Shown here one piece after another: positions 23,701 to 35,814 of a stretch of DNA of 64,000 bases. Source of the DNA: Adiantum capillus-veneris. Lineage: Eukaryota > Streptophyta > Polypodiopsida > Polypodiales > Pteridaceae. How positions within the stretch are numbered: the stretch's first letter is position 1; each line of letters opens with the position of its first letter. The stretch covers positions 76,415,669-76,479,668 of the forward strand of contig CM043958.1 in assembly GCA_014529385.2 (NCBI GenBank). The letters are read 5' to 3'. The notes under the pieces are model-generated. The model did no database searches, was not told where the DNA came from, and worked only from the letters and a program-made list of their open reading frames with translations. A program made the translations under genes and the position numbers.

Positions 23701-24909
23701 TTTTTGAATGGTGATTTGCAGGAAGAAGTTTATGTAAGTCAACCAAGTGGTTTTGTTGTAAAAGGTCAAGAGCAAAAGGTATGTAGATTGCGTAAAGCTT
23801 TGTATGGTCTCAAACAGGCTCCAAGAGCATGGTATGAGAAGATACATACTTATTTGATTGGCCAAGGATTTCAGAATAGTCCAACAGAAAGTACTTTGTA
23901 TGTCAAAAAGAGAGATGGAGTTCTCATTACGCTAACACTTTATGTGAATGATATGCTTCTTACAAGCAATACTGCAGATGAAATTGAAGCGTTTAAAGAT
24001 GCTTTGAGAAAAACCTTTGAGATGTCTGATCTTGGTTTGCTACATTATTACTTGGGTATTCAGTTTGTGCAATCAGAGGATGGCATATACATGTTGCAGG
24101 CAAAATATTTGCATAAAATTTTGGACAAGTTTGGTATGCAAAATTGTAAACCAATCTCTACACCTGGAGAAACTAGATCAAAGTTGAGCATGCACGATGC
24201 TGGAGAACCTTTTGATGTACATACTTATGCAGCAGCCGTTGGTTGCTTGATATATTTGGCAGGCAACACTCGTCCAGACATTCAATTTGGGGTTTCACAA
24301 GCAAGCAGATTTATGCACAGCCCAGGTATGCATCATTGGCAGGCTGTGAAGCGCATACTTCGTTACCTTTCAGGTACCCCTAATCTTGCCATGTTCTTTC
24401 CAAGGGGGGATATGTATGGAAAGCACAGTTCTATGCAGCTTCTTAGTTACAGCGATTCAGATTGGGCTGGTGATTTTGACACACGACATTCCACAAGTGG
24501 CAATTGTTTTTTCTTGGGAAATGCATGTATATCTTGGCTAAGCAAGAAGCAACCCACAGTGGCTACATCAACTTGTGAAGCTGAGTACAGGGCAGCTTTC
24601 ACGGCAACAGTTGATTGTGTATGGATACGTAGGTTATTGGAAGATCTTTGTGAGTGTCAACAGGCACCCACTACCATTTTCACTGACAGTCAGAGTGCTA
24701 TGGCAGTTGCAAGGAATCCAGTATTTCATGCAAGAACAAAGCACATAGAGGTTCACTACCACTATGTCAGGGAAAGGCTACATGCAGGGGAGATCACACT
24801 AACTTGCTGTCCTACACAGGATAACATTGCAGATCTATTTACGAAGGCGTTATCACGAGAAAAGTTTGCAGCTTTCCGAAAAGCTTTGGGCTTACTCTCA
24901 TACACATGA
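20727..24909 (+). pseudogene. Copia 1 gag-pol polyprotein (one frameshift, RT mutation)
   Basis: Start chosen at MAQSMEKEIF, after a 385-nt leader. Order of domains is gag (LDGTNYSLWSFM near the N-terminus), zinc knuckle CHYCKKPSHYISEC near residue 270, protease DSGAS near 343, integrase HH-CC (HARFGH...CEGC) and DDE region (TDRGGEY near 608, QQNGVAERKN), reverse transcriptase, and RNase H (SDSDWAG, CEAEYR, TDSQSA). The order is that of Copia. Near 23507-23520 an A-run carries an extra base and splits the frame into 20727-23537 and 23485-24909. The catalytic YVDD box reads YVND (23941-23952), replacing the first essential Asp. No premature stop otherwise. The enzyme should be inactive. Confidence 0.93.
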
Positions 24910-24944
24910 TGATCTTCTACCTTGTACGGATTCACACTATCACT

Positions 24945-24956
24945 ACAGGGGGGATT
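24945..24956 (+). other. polypurine tract of Copia 1
   Basis: CAGGGGGGATT directly before the LTR TG. Confidence 0.8.
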
Positions 24957-25235
24957 TGTAGACATCTAGTAGTGTTAGTGTGTATACGCGCTTCACCAGG
25001 GGCACTTTTCTCCCACTGGGTTTTCCCCCCTGGACATCCGGTGTGAAAGGACACCTTATCTCTTAGGGTTTCATATAAGCTTTGTAGCTCTGAGTTTGTA
25101 CACACACTATTATTCCAATACAGAGAGAGAGACTACAGAGATCTCGTACGCAAGCTCTGTGTCTTCTCCTTGTCCATCTTCTTCCTACTCTGAGTTGTTG
25201 TCTTCCTTCTATTTCCTGTTTCATCATCTTCAACA
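24957..25235 (+). repeat. 3' LTR of Copia 1
   Basis: 279 bp, TGTAGACATC...TTCAACA. A CATATAAG box near 25072 is a candidate TATA element. Confidence 0.92.
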
Positions 25236-25399
25236 GTTCCTCGACGATCTTCATGTTCGCAGTGTTGTCTCATGAAGTGCATTGATTGCAGGGTGGACAA
25301 TATGTATGTCAATTGAGCTTCATGTCTGCAATAATGTCTCATGATGTGCATTGATTGCAAGATATGTTGGGTCAGGGTCAGTGTCAGTGTCAGGGTCAG

Positions 25400-26221
25400 G
25401 AAGCTCTGGGCTATTTTCAGTAGATGCAAAGAGATGGAATCTTTCCAAATCCAATCACACTCACTTGCACCTTGAAGGCACGTGGCATTACATGAGATGC
25501 TGATCTGGGAAAAAGAATTCACAGTGATATTGTTAGTCAACAGTTGTTAAAAGAACATGTCGCGCTTGGCACTACCTTAGTCAACATGTATGCCAAATGT
25601 CGGTGCACTTCATAAAGCACAAAAGAGCTTCCTATCCTTGAAGGCATGTGGAATTAGACGAGATGTTGATATGGGCAAAAGAACTGACAATGATATTGTT
25701 AGTCAAGGGTTGTTGAAAGAAAACGTCACGCTTGGCACTACCTTGGTCAACATGTATGCCAAATGTCAGTGCACTTCATAAGGCACAAAAGAGCTTCCTG
25801 TCCAAGATGTTGTCTCTTTGAATGCACTGATTGCGGGATATGCCCAACTTGGGCATAGGCATGGCCAAGAAGCCGTGGGAAGTTTTTGGCGGATGCGAAG
25901 CAAGGGTGTTTGAGATGCTTGCATCTTGACAGGGCAAAGCAAGGGTGTCTCTTCAGATGCAATCACATAGGCTTGAATCTTGAAGGCAAGGGTTGGGGTT
26001 AAGAAGCGTATGGGTTGTTTCAGCAGATGCTGAGAAAGGGCATCTCTTGTAATGCAATCACATACACCTCCACCTTAAAGACATGTGGCATTATACAAAA
26101 TGTTGATGTGGGCAAAAGAATTCACAATGATATTATTAGTCACATATTGTTTGAAAGAAAATTTCGTGCTTGGCACTCCCTTTGCCGACATGTATGCCTA
26201 ATGTGGTGCCAAAGACATTGA
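25400..26221 (+). pseudogene. PPR gene fragments, plus strand
   Basis: Frames include a 63-codon stretch (25590-25781) reading GALHKAQKSFLS then LKACGIRRDVDMGKR and LVNMYAKC, formed by the deletion that joins two PPR pieces. A second frame (26015-26221) reads MLRKGISCNAITYTSTLKTC. Frames are interrupted and none has a start-to-tail PPR structure. Confidence 0.7.
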
Positions 26222-26226
26222 TTGCA

Positions 26227-26378
26227 TCTATACTATCTATAATGGAGAAAGGGATTGTGGCCCCTCCCTCGAACACATGTCACAAGGAGCTCACTCCGAC
26301 GAGTGTGGCCTAGAGCCGGCAACGTAGGTGGACAATGAGATAGAGAGAGAGGCCGCTGAAGGAAACCGGCCATACTTG
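26227..26378 (+). mobile_element. 152-bp mini-Helitron, copy 2
   Basis: Same length as the copy at 19213 and the same TCTATACTATCTATAATGG start. Its 3' hairpin is damaged (GGCCGCTGAAGGAAACC) and the end reads CTTG rather than CTAG. It lies at the equivalent place in PPR duplicate 2, so it was copied with the segment and then decayed. Confidence 0.8.
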
Positions 26379-26576
26379 TTGGTATTAAAGTTGTTTACAA
26401 AAATAGTGAGCCTATATTTGCAAAATCATAAGTAATGAGGTTTGCTTTCGAGAATTTTTTGGCTTTTAGTTTGCTTTCTCTGAGATAATTATTCACAAAA
26501 TATATCATTTCCAAAATTCACGTGGAGGCCCTTGAGTGCTTTGTGAACCACAACATGAAGAAGAAAGAGAAACATA

Positions 26577-26988
<412 letters not shown>

Positions 26989-27071
26989 ATCACATAGTTT
27001 TTGAACGTACTCGCTCTTGCTCCATCGATTGCCCCTTCCTACAAGGATGCATGCTTCCATATACTTCCACA

Positions 27072-27073
<2 letters not shown>

Positions 27074-27116
<43 letters not shown>

Positions 27117-27127
27117 GTCTCTCTCTC

Positions 27128-27190
<63 letters not shown>

Positions 27191-27220
27191 GTGTGTGTGT
27201 GTGTGTGTGCGTGCGCGCGC
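27074..27220. repeat. CT then GT microsatellite
   Basis: About 115 bp of CT with several CTGT interruptions, then GT/GC. Confidence 0.95.
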
Positions 27221-27296
27221 TGTGGTTGAGTTGCTCTAGTCTTGAGGCCAAAAGGAACCTAAAGTAATCAATTTTTACCAAAATTGAAAGATCGTT

Positions 27297-27518
27297 TGTT
27301 ACCATATACATGTGGTAGTGATGTGTGTGAACACACTAGGACCACCGGGGCATTTTTTCCCTCTTTAGGAGGTTTTTTCCCCCGTGCATTGTATATACGC
27401 CCATCACTCTAGGGCTATCTATCTTTCCATTGCACACTAATTATAACACACTCTCTATTGTGTGCCTTGAGCTTCCTTCGTCTTCTCCAAGCTGTGTGCG
27501 TTTCTCTGCAACCGTAAT
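27297..27518 (+). repeat. 5' LTR of Copia 2 (3' end deleted)
   Basis: Starts TGTTACCATA and matches the 3' LTR up to CTCTGCAACC-TAAT, lacking the last few bases. TATA-like GTATATACG near 27391. Confidence 0.9.
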
Positions 27519-30500
27519 GAGGCTAAAATTGCTTTGCTACGTAAAGAGTTGGAGTCGAAGATTATGCATGAGGAAGATGATATGGACACTTTCCTTGCTA
27601 GTGTCAAGGATATCAAAGAGCAACTCATTTCTACAGGTGAAGTCATTTCAGACAGTTCCCTAGTGCAAACTGTTCTTGATGCCTTACCAGATTCTTACCA
27701 GACTTTTGCTAGTACTTGGAAACTTATGACCCAAGAGAATCTTGAAGTTGTCAAGTTTGATGCATTATGCACATTGCTGTTGCAAGAGTCACTTTCCAGA
27801 AAAAACAGGACTAGGCAGCGTGCAGTTGAATAGGCTTTTATTGCTTCTCAAAGAAAGGGTGGTAACAGCAATGTAGCCACTTCTTATGGTTCTGCTGCGA
27901 GTGGCAAAAATACTGTTCCTAATGTTTCTGCTGGAAACACTTTGTCTGGCAATTCTGGTGATAAGGGCAAAAAGAAGATGCGTTGCCATTTTTGTAAAGC
28001 TAATGATCACTTGATCAAGCAGTGTCCTAAGTTGAAGGCAAAAGAGGCGAAGACTCGAAAGAGGGTGGTTCCACTGCAAATGCTGGTTCCACTACAAATG
28101 CAGCCATTGTTGAGTCTTCTGTAAAAGGAGACTGTAATGCTGATGTTGATGCAGAATGGGATTTTAGTGCAGAGTGCACTTACAATCCTGTTGTCCATGA
28201 TGCATGCTTGTCAGTTGTGTTGCAGATTCACATGTGTGGTATTTCGACAGTGGTGCTACAAAGCACATTACCTCACATCGTGAATTGTTTACCTCTCTCG
28301 AGTCTGCCCCTCATGGGAATTCAGTCACTTGTGCCACCAACGCCTCTTATCCAGTTTAGGGAGTTGGAAAGATTGTGCTCACTGCTGCTAATGGCAGTTC
28401 CTTCACACTTGTTGATGCACTTTATGTACCTGGGATCAAGAAGAATCTCTTGTCTGTATCCGCACTTGCTAGACTTGGACTTGTAGTCAAATTTGTGGAT
28501 GACAAATGTACAGTTCATGATCTCAGTTTTGGTGATGAAATTGTTGCATCTGGGCTTTTATGCCGTGGGCTGTATAAGCTCACTTTGTATGACAAGTGTG
28601 GACAAAAATTTTGCAAATGCTGTTGCAGATTCAAGGGTTATTTCAGATGCAAAACTTTGGCATGCACGTTTTGGTCATCTGAATTTTGCCAGTTTGCTGC
28701 GTTTGCAGAAATCTGATATGGTTGCTTCTTTGCCACCTGTTGAAGCACCTGTCAAACATGTTTGTGAAGACTGTATTTTGGGTCAGATGCAGCGTTCTAA
28801 ATTTCCAAAGGATGGTTCAGTTCGAGCCACATGCAGGTTGCAGCTTGTGCATAGTGATGTTTGTGGACCCATGCAAACTCCGTCCTTGGGCAATTACCTG
28901 TACTTCGTGACTTTCATTGATGATTACTCCACGCCTGCATGGGTATTTCCGCTTAAAGCGAAGTCCAAAGTTTTTATGTGCTTCAAACAATTTCTGGCTA
29001 TGGTTGAAAATGTCTCGAAATGTACTATGGGCACCCTCCGTTCAGATCGAGGGGGGGAGTATATGTCTCATGAATTTAATGCATTTCTGGCTAGTCGTGG
29101 GATAAAACACCAATGTACAGTGCCTTATACACCTCAGCAAAATGGTGTTGCTGAGAGGAAAAATAGGTCACTTACGGAAATGGCACGATGTATAGTCAAA
29201 AGTCAAGCTTTGCCGCATTCTTTTTGGCATGAGGCCATCATGTGTGCCACTTATGTACTTAACAGGTGTCCTACAAAAGCTTTGCAGTCTATTACTCCAT
29301 ATGAAGCATTGCATGATAGAAAGCCTTCTATTGAGCACATGCGTGTTTTTGGTTGTTTGGCATACGCTTTGGTGCCACAACTGCAGCGCACAAAATTGGA
29401 TGATAAGGCTGTCAAATGTATTTTTGTTTGTTATAGTGCTGAAAGCAAAGGTTACAGGTTGTATCATCCGCAAACAAAACATATTCTGGTTTCTCGGGAT
29501 GTAGTGTTTGTGGAAGATTCTATTCAGACCTTGCTGTCATGTACTAGAGACAGTAATGTAAGCTCACAGGACATTTATGACACTTTGTTGCCTCTTTTTA
29601 GTGGTGGAAATACGAATGTAATTTCTAATGAGGCAAATGTACAGCCTATGGGGGTTTCTGAAAATGTTCTAGATCAGCCTATTACTGATGCAGATGTACA
29701 TGATGTACTTGATGAGGAAAGGGCTGAAAATGAGCAGGCTAGAGATATGCCAAAATGGCTGGTGCACACTTTGCGTGACAGTAAATTGGATGCACCTTTG
29801 ACTAGTCGTACTCGTTCAGGCTCTCGCCATGCATCTTATGCATCAGATTGTTATGCTTTGGCTGTGTCTAGCTTACATGATGTTGAGGAGCCTCTGTCTT
29901 TTGATGAAGCACAGAATTCAGAAATTGGATGGCTTCCATGCAATCAGAATATGATGCACTTATAAAAAATGACACATGGACTTTATGTGATTTTCCTCCT
30001 GGAAAAAAGGCCATTGGTACGAAGTGGGTTTACAAGTCGAAACGCAAGCCGGATGGTGAAATCGATCGCCATAAGGCTCGACTTGTTGCAAAAGGTTATG
30101 CACAGCAAAAAGGCATAGATTATGAAGAGACTTTTGCTCCCACTTGTCATATGACTACTCTACGTTTTCTATGTGCATTGGCAGCTCATTTTGGTTGGGA
30201 TGTACATCAATCAGACATTGTTACTGCTTTCTTGAATGGTGACATATTTGAGGAAGTTTATGTAACGCAGCCTCGCGGTTTTGTCATAAAAGGACAAGAG
30301 GACAGAGTGTGCAGATGTAAGAAGGCTTTGTATGGGTTGAAGCAATCTCCTCGTGCTTGGTATGAGAAAGCTGACACTCATTTGGTTAAACGAGGCTTTC
30401 GTAACAGACAAACAGAAAGCACATTGTATGTAAAGCGTGAGGGTGATGTACTTCTCATTGTGGTTCTTTATGTTGATGATTTGCTGATCACTGGACCAAT

Positions 30501-31425
30501 TGAGAGACATATTGCTGAATTTAAGGCTGATTTGAATGCTACTTTCAAGATGAAAGATTTGGGGCTATTGTATCATTATTTGGGTATAATGTTTAAGCAG
30601 TGTGATGGTGGTATTGCCTTGTGTCAGAAAAGTTACATAGAGACATTGCTATGTAAGTTTGGACTTGAGGATTGCAAACCTATTGCCACTCCCATGGAAA
30701 CAGGTTTGAAGTTGAGTCTACATGATGTTGGCGATCTTGCTGATGTCAGTCTTTACCAAACTGCTCTTGGCTGCCTCATTTATGTATGCAGCACGAGGCC
30801 GGATATTCAGTTTGCAGTCTCACAGGTCAGCAGATTTATGCATAGCCGAGGGTCTAAGCATTGGCAGGCTGTCAAGAGGATTTTCCGCTACCTTGGTGGC
30901 ACTTTATATCTTGGCTTATTTTAGCCCAAGGGGGGATCATTTCCGCCAGAATTACATGCTTTTTCGGACTCAGATTGGGCTGGTTGTTTTGACACGCGAG
31001 TGTCCACAAGTGGTTTTTGTTTCATGCTTGGCAGTTCATGTATATCATGGTTGAGCAAGAAGCAACCTACTGTGGCCACTTCGAGTTGTGAGGCTAAGTA
31101 TAGGGTAGTCTTCACAGCTACGATTGAGTGTGTATGGCTCAGACGCCTTATGGCTGATTTGGGTGTTGGACAGGACACTACCAACACTATCTACACTGAC
31201 ACTCAGAGCGCATTGGAAGTTGCGAGGAACCCAGTTTTTCATGCTCGCACAAAGCACATTGAGGTGCATTACCACTATGTCAGGGAGAGGATTTCAGCAG
31301 GAGAGATCAACTTGGCTTATGTGCCAACACAGGACAACCTTGCAGATCTTTTCACAAAGGCATTGTCTCGTGAGAAGCTTGAATCTTTCCACAAAGCTTT
31401 GGGCTTACTCCCCTTTGTGGACTGA
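27519..31425 (+). pseudogene. Copia 2 gag-pol remnant
   Basis: Retains late gag, zinc knuckle CHFCKANDHLIKQC, protease DSGAT (28246-28260), integrase (HARFGH, CEDC, SDRGGEY, QQNGVAERKN), reverse transcriptase with intact YVDD (30469-30480) and RNase H (SDSDWAG, TDTQSA). Breaks include stop codons near 27831, 28357 and at 30922-30924, and frame changes near 28055, 28600 and 29925. The RNase H CEAEY box reads CEAKY, so a catalytic acidic residue may be lost. It cannot make a polyprotein. Confidence 0.9.
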
Positions 31426-31489
31426 TCCTGTCCTCAAGGCATGGCACTTCCCTTTACTCATGTGCAGGCTCTCGTTCACCGCATCACTC

Positions 31490-31500
31490 CAGGGGGGATT
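31490..31500 (+). other. polypurine tract of Copia 2
   Basis: AGGGGGGATT directly before the LTR TG, identical in type to Copia 1. Confidence 0.8.
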
Positions 31501-31727
31501 TGTTACCATATACATGTGGTAGTGATGTGTGTGAACACACTAGGGCCGCCGGGGCATTTTTTTCCTCTTTAGGAGGTTTTTTCCCCCGTGAATTGTATAT
31601 ATGCCCATCACTCTAGGGCTATCTATCTTTCCATTGCACTTTAAGTAACACACTCTCTATTGTGTGCCTTGAGCTTCCTTCGTCTTCTCCAAGCTGTGTG
31701 CGTTTCTCTGCAACCCTAATTCCAACA
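31501..31727 (+). repeat. 3' LTR of Copia 2
   Basis: 227 bp, TGTTACCATA...TTCCAACA. Confidence 0.88.
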
Positions 31728-32889
<1,162 letters not shown>

Positions 32890-32918
32890 CGCCGCCGAAG
32901 GCGGCGCCATTGTACTAG
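32890..32918 (+). mobile_element. Helitron 3' terminus
   Basis: Hairpin CGCCGCC-GAA-GGCGGCG (32890-32906), 12 nt, CTAG, then T. The hairpin core GCCGCCGAAGGCGGC is shared with the mini-Helitron at 19213. The matching 5' end was not found. Confidence 0.7.
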
Positions 32919-33301
32919 TTCTAATAAATTCTACACACACACACACACACGCATTAATTAGTTATTTTTATTTCACCTTTCATTTCACAACTTCACATGG
33001 CTTTATATTTCTTGCATTCTATAGCTTGATTCCAGTCAGTGTTAATGTTCGAGAAAGTCTCTAGTTGCTGGTCGAGTTTCCTCCTCACAAAGAAGAAGAC
33101 TGGAAATACTAGCAATTTTTTTGAGATTTGCAGAATTTTTGGACGACTTTCTCACATATTTCATCGGTTTTTCTTTCGTTTACCATGGTTTGCACTAGCT
33201 AGTCTCGATTTTCAATCTGCTCAAGACTAAGCTGAGGCAATCCTTTCCCAAACACTGATACCAGTTTAATTCAACCTAACAACTTTATCACTTTCTTATC
33301 G
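32919..33301 (+). repeat. dispersed repeat, copy 1
   Basis: The reverse complement of about 52832-53221 over roughly 380 bp with moderate divergence. Shared words include TCTCACATATTTCATC, TTTACCATGGTTTGCA and GAGGCAATCCTTT. The homology begins exactly at the Helitron end, so the Helitron lies at or in this repeat. Confidence 0.7.
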
Positions 33302-34541
33302 TTTTCGTAAGCCGTCGTGACTTTTTCACTTGTTTCTTTAGCATTTTCTTCCAAGTTCTCTTTAACGTTTTTCTCTCTCTCTCTCTCTCTCTCTTTGTGT
33401 GTGTGTCTCTCTCAATGTTGTATTCATCTTTCTTATGTAATATTGTTGCAAATCTATGTGCTTCATCATTGCCTGTCTTTATGTGCTATAGATTAACGTA
33501 CTGTTTTTCTTGTTTTTGAGTGGAGTCTTTGAACTAGGAGCACCTTTTAATTTTTTTGAAGCCATTAGGAATACCAAATATGTCTGTTCAATACAGCTTC
33601 AAATAATTTTGCTTGGGGTTTTTTAAATGTGTTAAAGATTTTTAAAAATGAAAAATGTAGAGAATCTAAAGAGATTGGCTCTCTCTTTCCAATAATGCAC
33701 CTCAATTCAAATCAGCATTGAATATCACATCTTATGGTTGTGGCACGTCAGGAACAACCTCGGTTGGTGGAGACTCAACTACATTGATCTCCTTAATCTT
33801 TACACTACTTTTAGGAGGGTCATAGTTGACAATGGTTGTCTCTTTCGCAGCTCTGCAAATTGCCTTAATTTGAAACCATAGATCTACTAGAGAAAAACTA
33901 CAGTTTATGGGTTAAAAATCTCTCTCTCTCTCTCTCTCTCTCTTCGTTTCTCTGTTCTGTCCATTAGGCCATGAGCAAACAGATGTGGCGGGGATCTCTT
34001 GTTGTGGCGGTCAAGCTTGAAGCCTCGGATACCTAGGTGCACGTGATCTGAAGGGCGGGCCCTAGTGCGTGAACAATAGGACCCATTAAGCTCAGGGGCC
34101 TTGTTTCCTGCACTACAACGAGCTCAATCGGAATTCCAGCCTGTGTGCATTTCCTACATTGGCAGGTTACTGAGGGCACCCCACTTTGGGGTTTATTTGG
34201 CTACACAAGGTTACTTTCTAGTGGACGTACGCCCTTTGTGCAGGTGGTAGCGATATAGATGCAAGTCCTCGTACAGAGAGGACATTAAGCTTACGAACAG
34301 AGCCAAGTGCTCTCCATTCCTCTCGTCAGGTCCTGTAATTGGAGGCATCTGGGCTTACAACAATGTCTCACGTACAAGGAAAGGCAACCACAAAGGGTGT
34401 TGAGGACTCCCACTACTTTAGATTTGCAGCAAAGGTCTTAGCAGAGGCCTCTCAAGTCTACAAACGACCATCACAGAGCCCATCCTTGGATCCATGACTA
34501 CTTGAGCCTCTTCCCGAGGCAAGCCTACTTTTGTAGGGGTT
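33302..34541. other. intergenic, no supported gene
   Basis: CT tracts at 33373-33394 and 33927-33942; otherwise unique sequence with no recognised domain or RNA gene. Confidence 0.55.
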
Positions 34542-34742
34542 GTGGCAACACCCCCAACACTCAACAACTACACCCGCCTTCACCATGAGGTCGAGAGACT
34601 TCGAAAGGAGAATCAAGACTTGAAACAAAAGCTCACAGCAATCGAGGTCCGCCTCGACGCATTGGAGAAGTGCAAAGATGAAAAAACAAAAAATATAGAC
34701 GCTATGCTTACTAAAACCAAAGCGGAGAAGGGAGATTTGTAG
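34542..34742 (+). CDS. small coiled-coil-like ORF, unknown
   Basis: A 66-codon plus-strand frame rich in Glu, Lys and Leu with heptad-like spacing (EVERLRKENQDLKQKLTAIE). It lies against a minus-strand LINE fragment, and an open minus-strand frame covers the same bases. It may be a retroelement gag remnant. I do not recognise a family. Confidence 0.2.
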   Translation: MATPPTLNNYTRLHHEVERLRKENQDLKQKLTAIEVRLDALEKCKDEKTKNIDAMLTKTKAEKGDL

Positions 34743-34744
34743 TT

Positions 34745-35225
34745 TGGGGCAATGTGTGTTGTGTAATGGCTGAAGCGACAACCTCCGGATTTCTCCCAAG
34801 CCATGATACATTAGCGTTGTAAGAAGGCCTCATTAACTTGGGAGTCGAACGACACATCCTTGACCAAGTGACATGCATCCCATCTTCCAAACCATTTCTT
34901 GATGTCAAGCATCCACCCCGAACTTAGTATTTTGCTCTTGCATGTCTTTTGGATCTTTTGACTTGCTTCATATGCGATCCTAGGAAGTTGATACAAAGGG
35001 CTGTGTTGTGTCTTAAGAATGTACTCCACAACCCTTTGCATGCCCAAGACCTCAATGGGAAGCGATCCGAACTCAAGAAGTAAGAGCATGTAGGGTGTTT
35101 GTATCTTGACTTGGAGAAAGTTGGTGAGAAAACGCTTTGGACATTCTTAAACTCTTTCCAAGTAGACTTCCCAATGCTACCACCCCACACCTCCACTCCA
35201 TAAAGAAGCACCAGTGTCGCCAATG
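34745..35225 (-). pseudogene. LINE (non-LTR) ORF2 C-terminal fragment
   Basis: Minus-strand frames read LVLLYGVEVWGGSIGKSTWK and then, after a frame change, LPIEVLGMQRVVEYILKTQ. This wording is typical of the region after the reverse transcriptase in plant LINE ORF2. It has at least one frameshift and no RT core. It ends abruptly at 35225 where gypsy sequence begins, so one element interrupted the other. Confidence 0.65.
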
Positions 35226-35232
35226 TGTCAAA

Positions 35233-35812
35233 GAGGTACTTTTATTGGCCTGACATGAAAGTGGACATACAAAAGTATGTTTCAAAATGTGTGGTATGCC
35301 AAAAGACCAAGTATGATAGAAGGAAGCAACTTGGATTACTCCAGCCATTGCCAATTCCTAATTCACCATGGGAGAGTATATCCATGGATTTTATCTTTGG
35401 ATAACAAAAATCTATCCATGGGAATACGGGAATATGGAAAATACTCGACAGGTTTAGCAAGCAAGCACACTTTACCCCTGTCAAGAAGACTATTAAGGCA
35501 CACCAAATGGCAACTCTCAAGTTCATATCACAGATTTTCACACCATGGATTGCCAACATCCATCGTGTCAGATAGAGATCCTAGAATGACCAGTAATTTT
35601 TGGAAAGTTCTCTTCGAAAATCTAGGTACAAGATTGAATTTCTCTTCGGCCTGGCGGAAGTGAGATAGCCAATCTTATGATTCTTGATCTACTAAAGACC
35701 TTTTGAAATCATAGAGGGAAGACCTAAAAGTCCCTTGCTACTTAAAGTACATGGGCAGATCTTTGCTGCCGATGAGTATAGCTATGACCTGCAAGCATCT
35801 TTTCAAAAGATT
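35233..35812 (+). pseudogene. gypsy A integrase fragment
   Basis: Reads [20 protein letters not shown], then SMDFIFG and, in another frame, [15 protein letters not shown], the zinc-binding and DDE parts of a gypsy integrase. Frame changes and the two deletions destroy it. Confidence 0.8.
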
Positions 35813-35814
35813 AA

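Larger units (their letters stand above)
20181..25235 (+). mobile_element. Ty1/Copia retrotransposon 1 (5' LTR truncated)
   Basis: A plus-strand Copia element with a partial 5' LTR, tRNA-Met primer site, gag-pol, polypurine tract and complete 3' LTR. The left LTR lacks its first 132 bp and abuts a poly-G/GA tract, so the left end was lost after insertion. The right end joins PPR duplicate 2 at GTTCC. The 147 shared LTR bases differ at three positions (about 98%), which makes this one of the younger insertions in the window. Confidence 0.93.
25236..26401 (+). repeat. PPR segment, duplicate 2
   Basis: Second copy of 17978-19385, starting exactly at the Copia 1 3' LTR and lacking the part equivalent to about 18373-18633. 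The abrupt start shows that Copia 1 was inserted in this copy and the matching left flank was lost. Confidence 0.85.
27297..31727 (+). mobile_element. Ty1/Copia retrotransposon 2 (5' internal deletion)
   Basis: LTRs at 27297-27518 and 31501-31727 bound a plus-strand Copia element related to Copia 1. The 5' LTR runs directly into the middle of gag: the LTR end, primer site, leader and first part of gag are deleted. Flanks TCGTT (27292-27296) and TTGTT (31728-31732) differ by one transition and are a plausible 5-bp target duplication. The LTRs differ at about ten positions. Confidence 0.9.
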
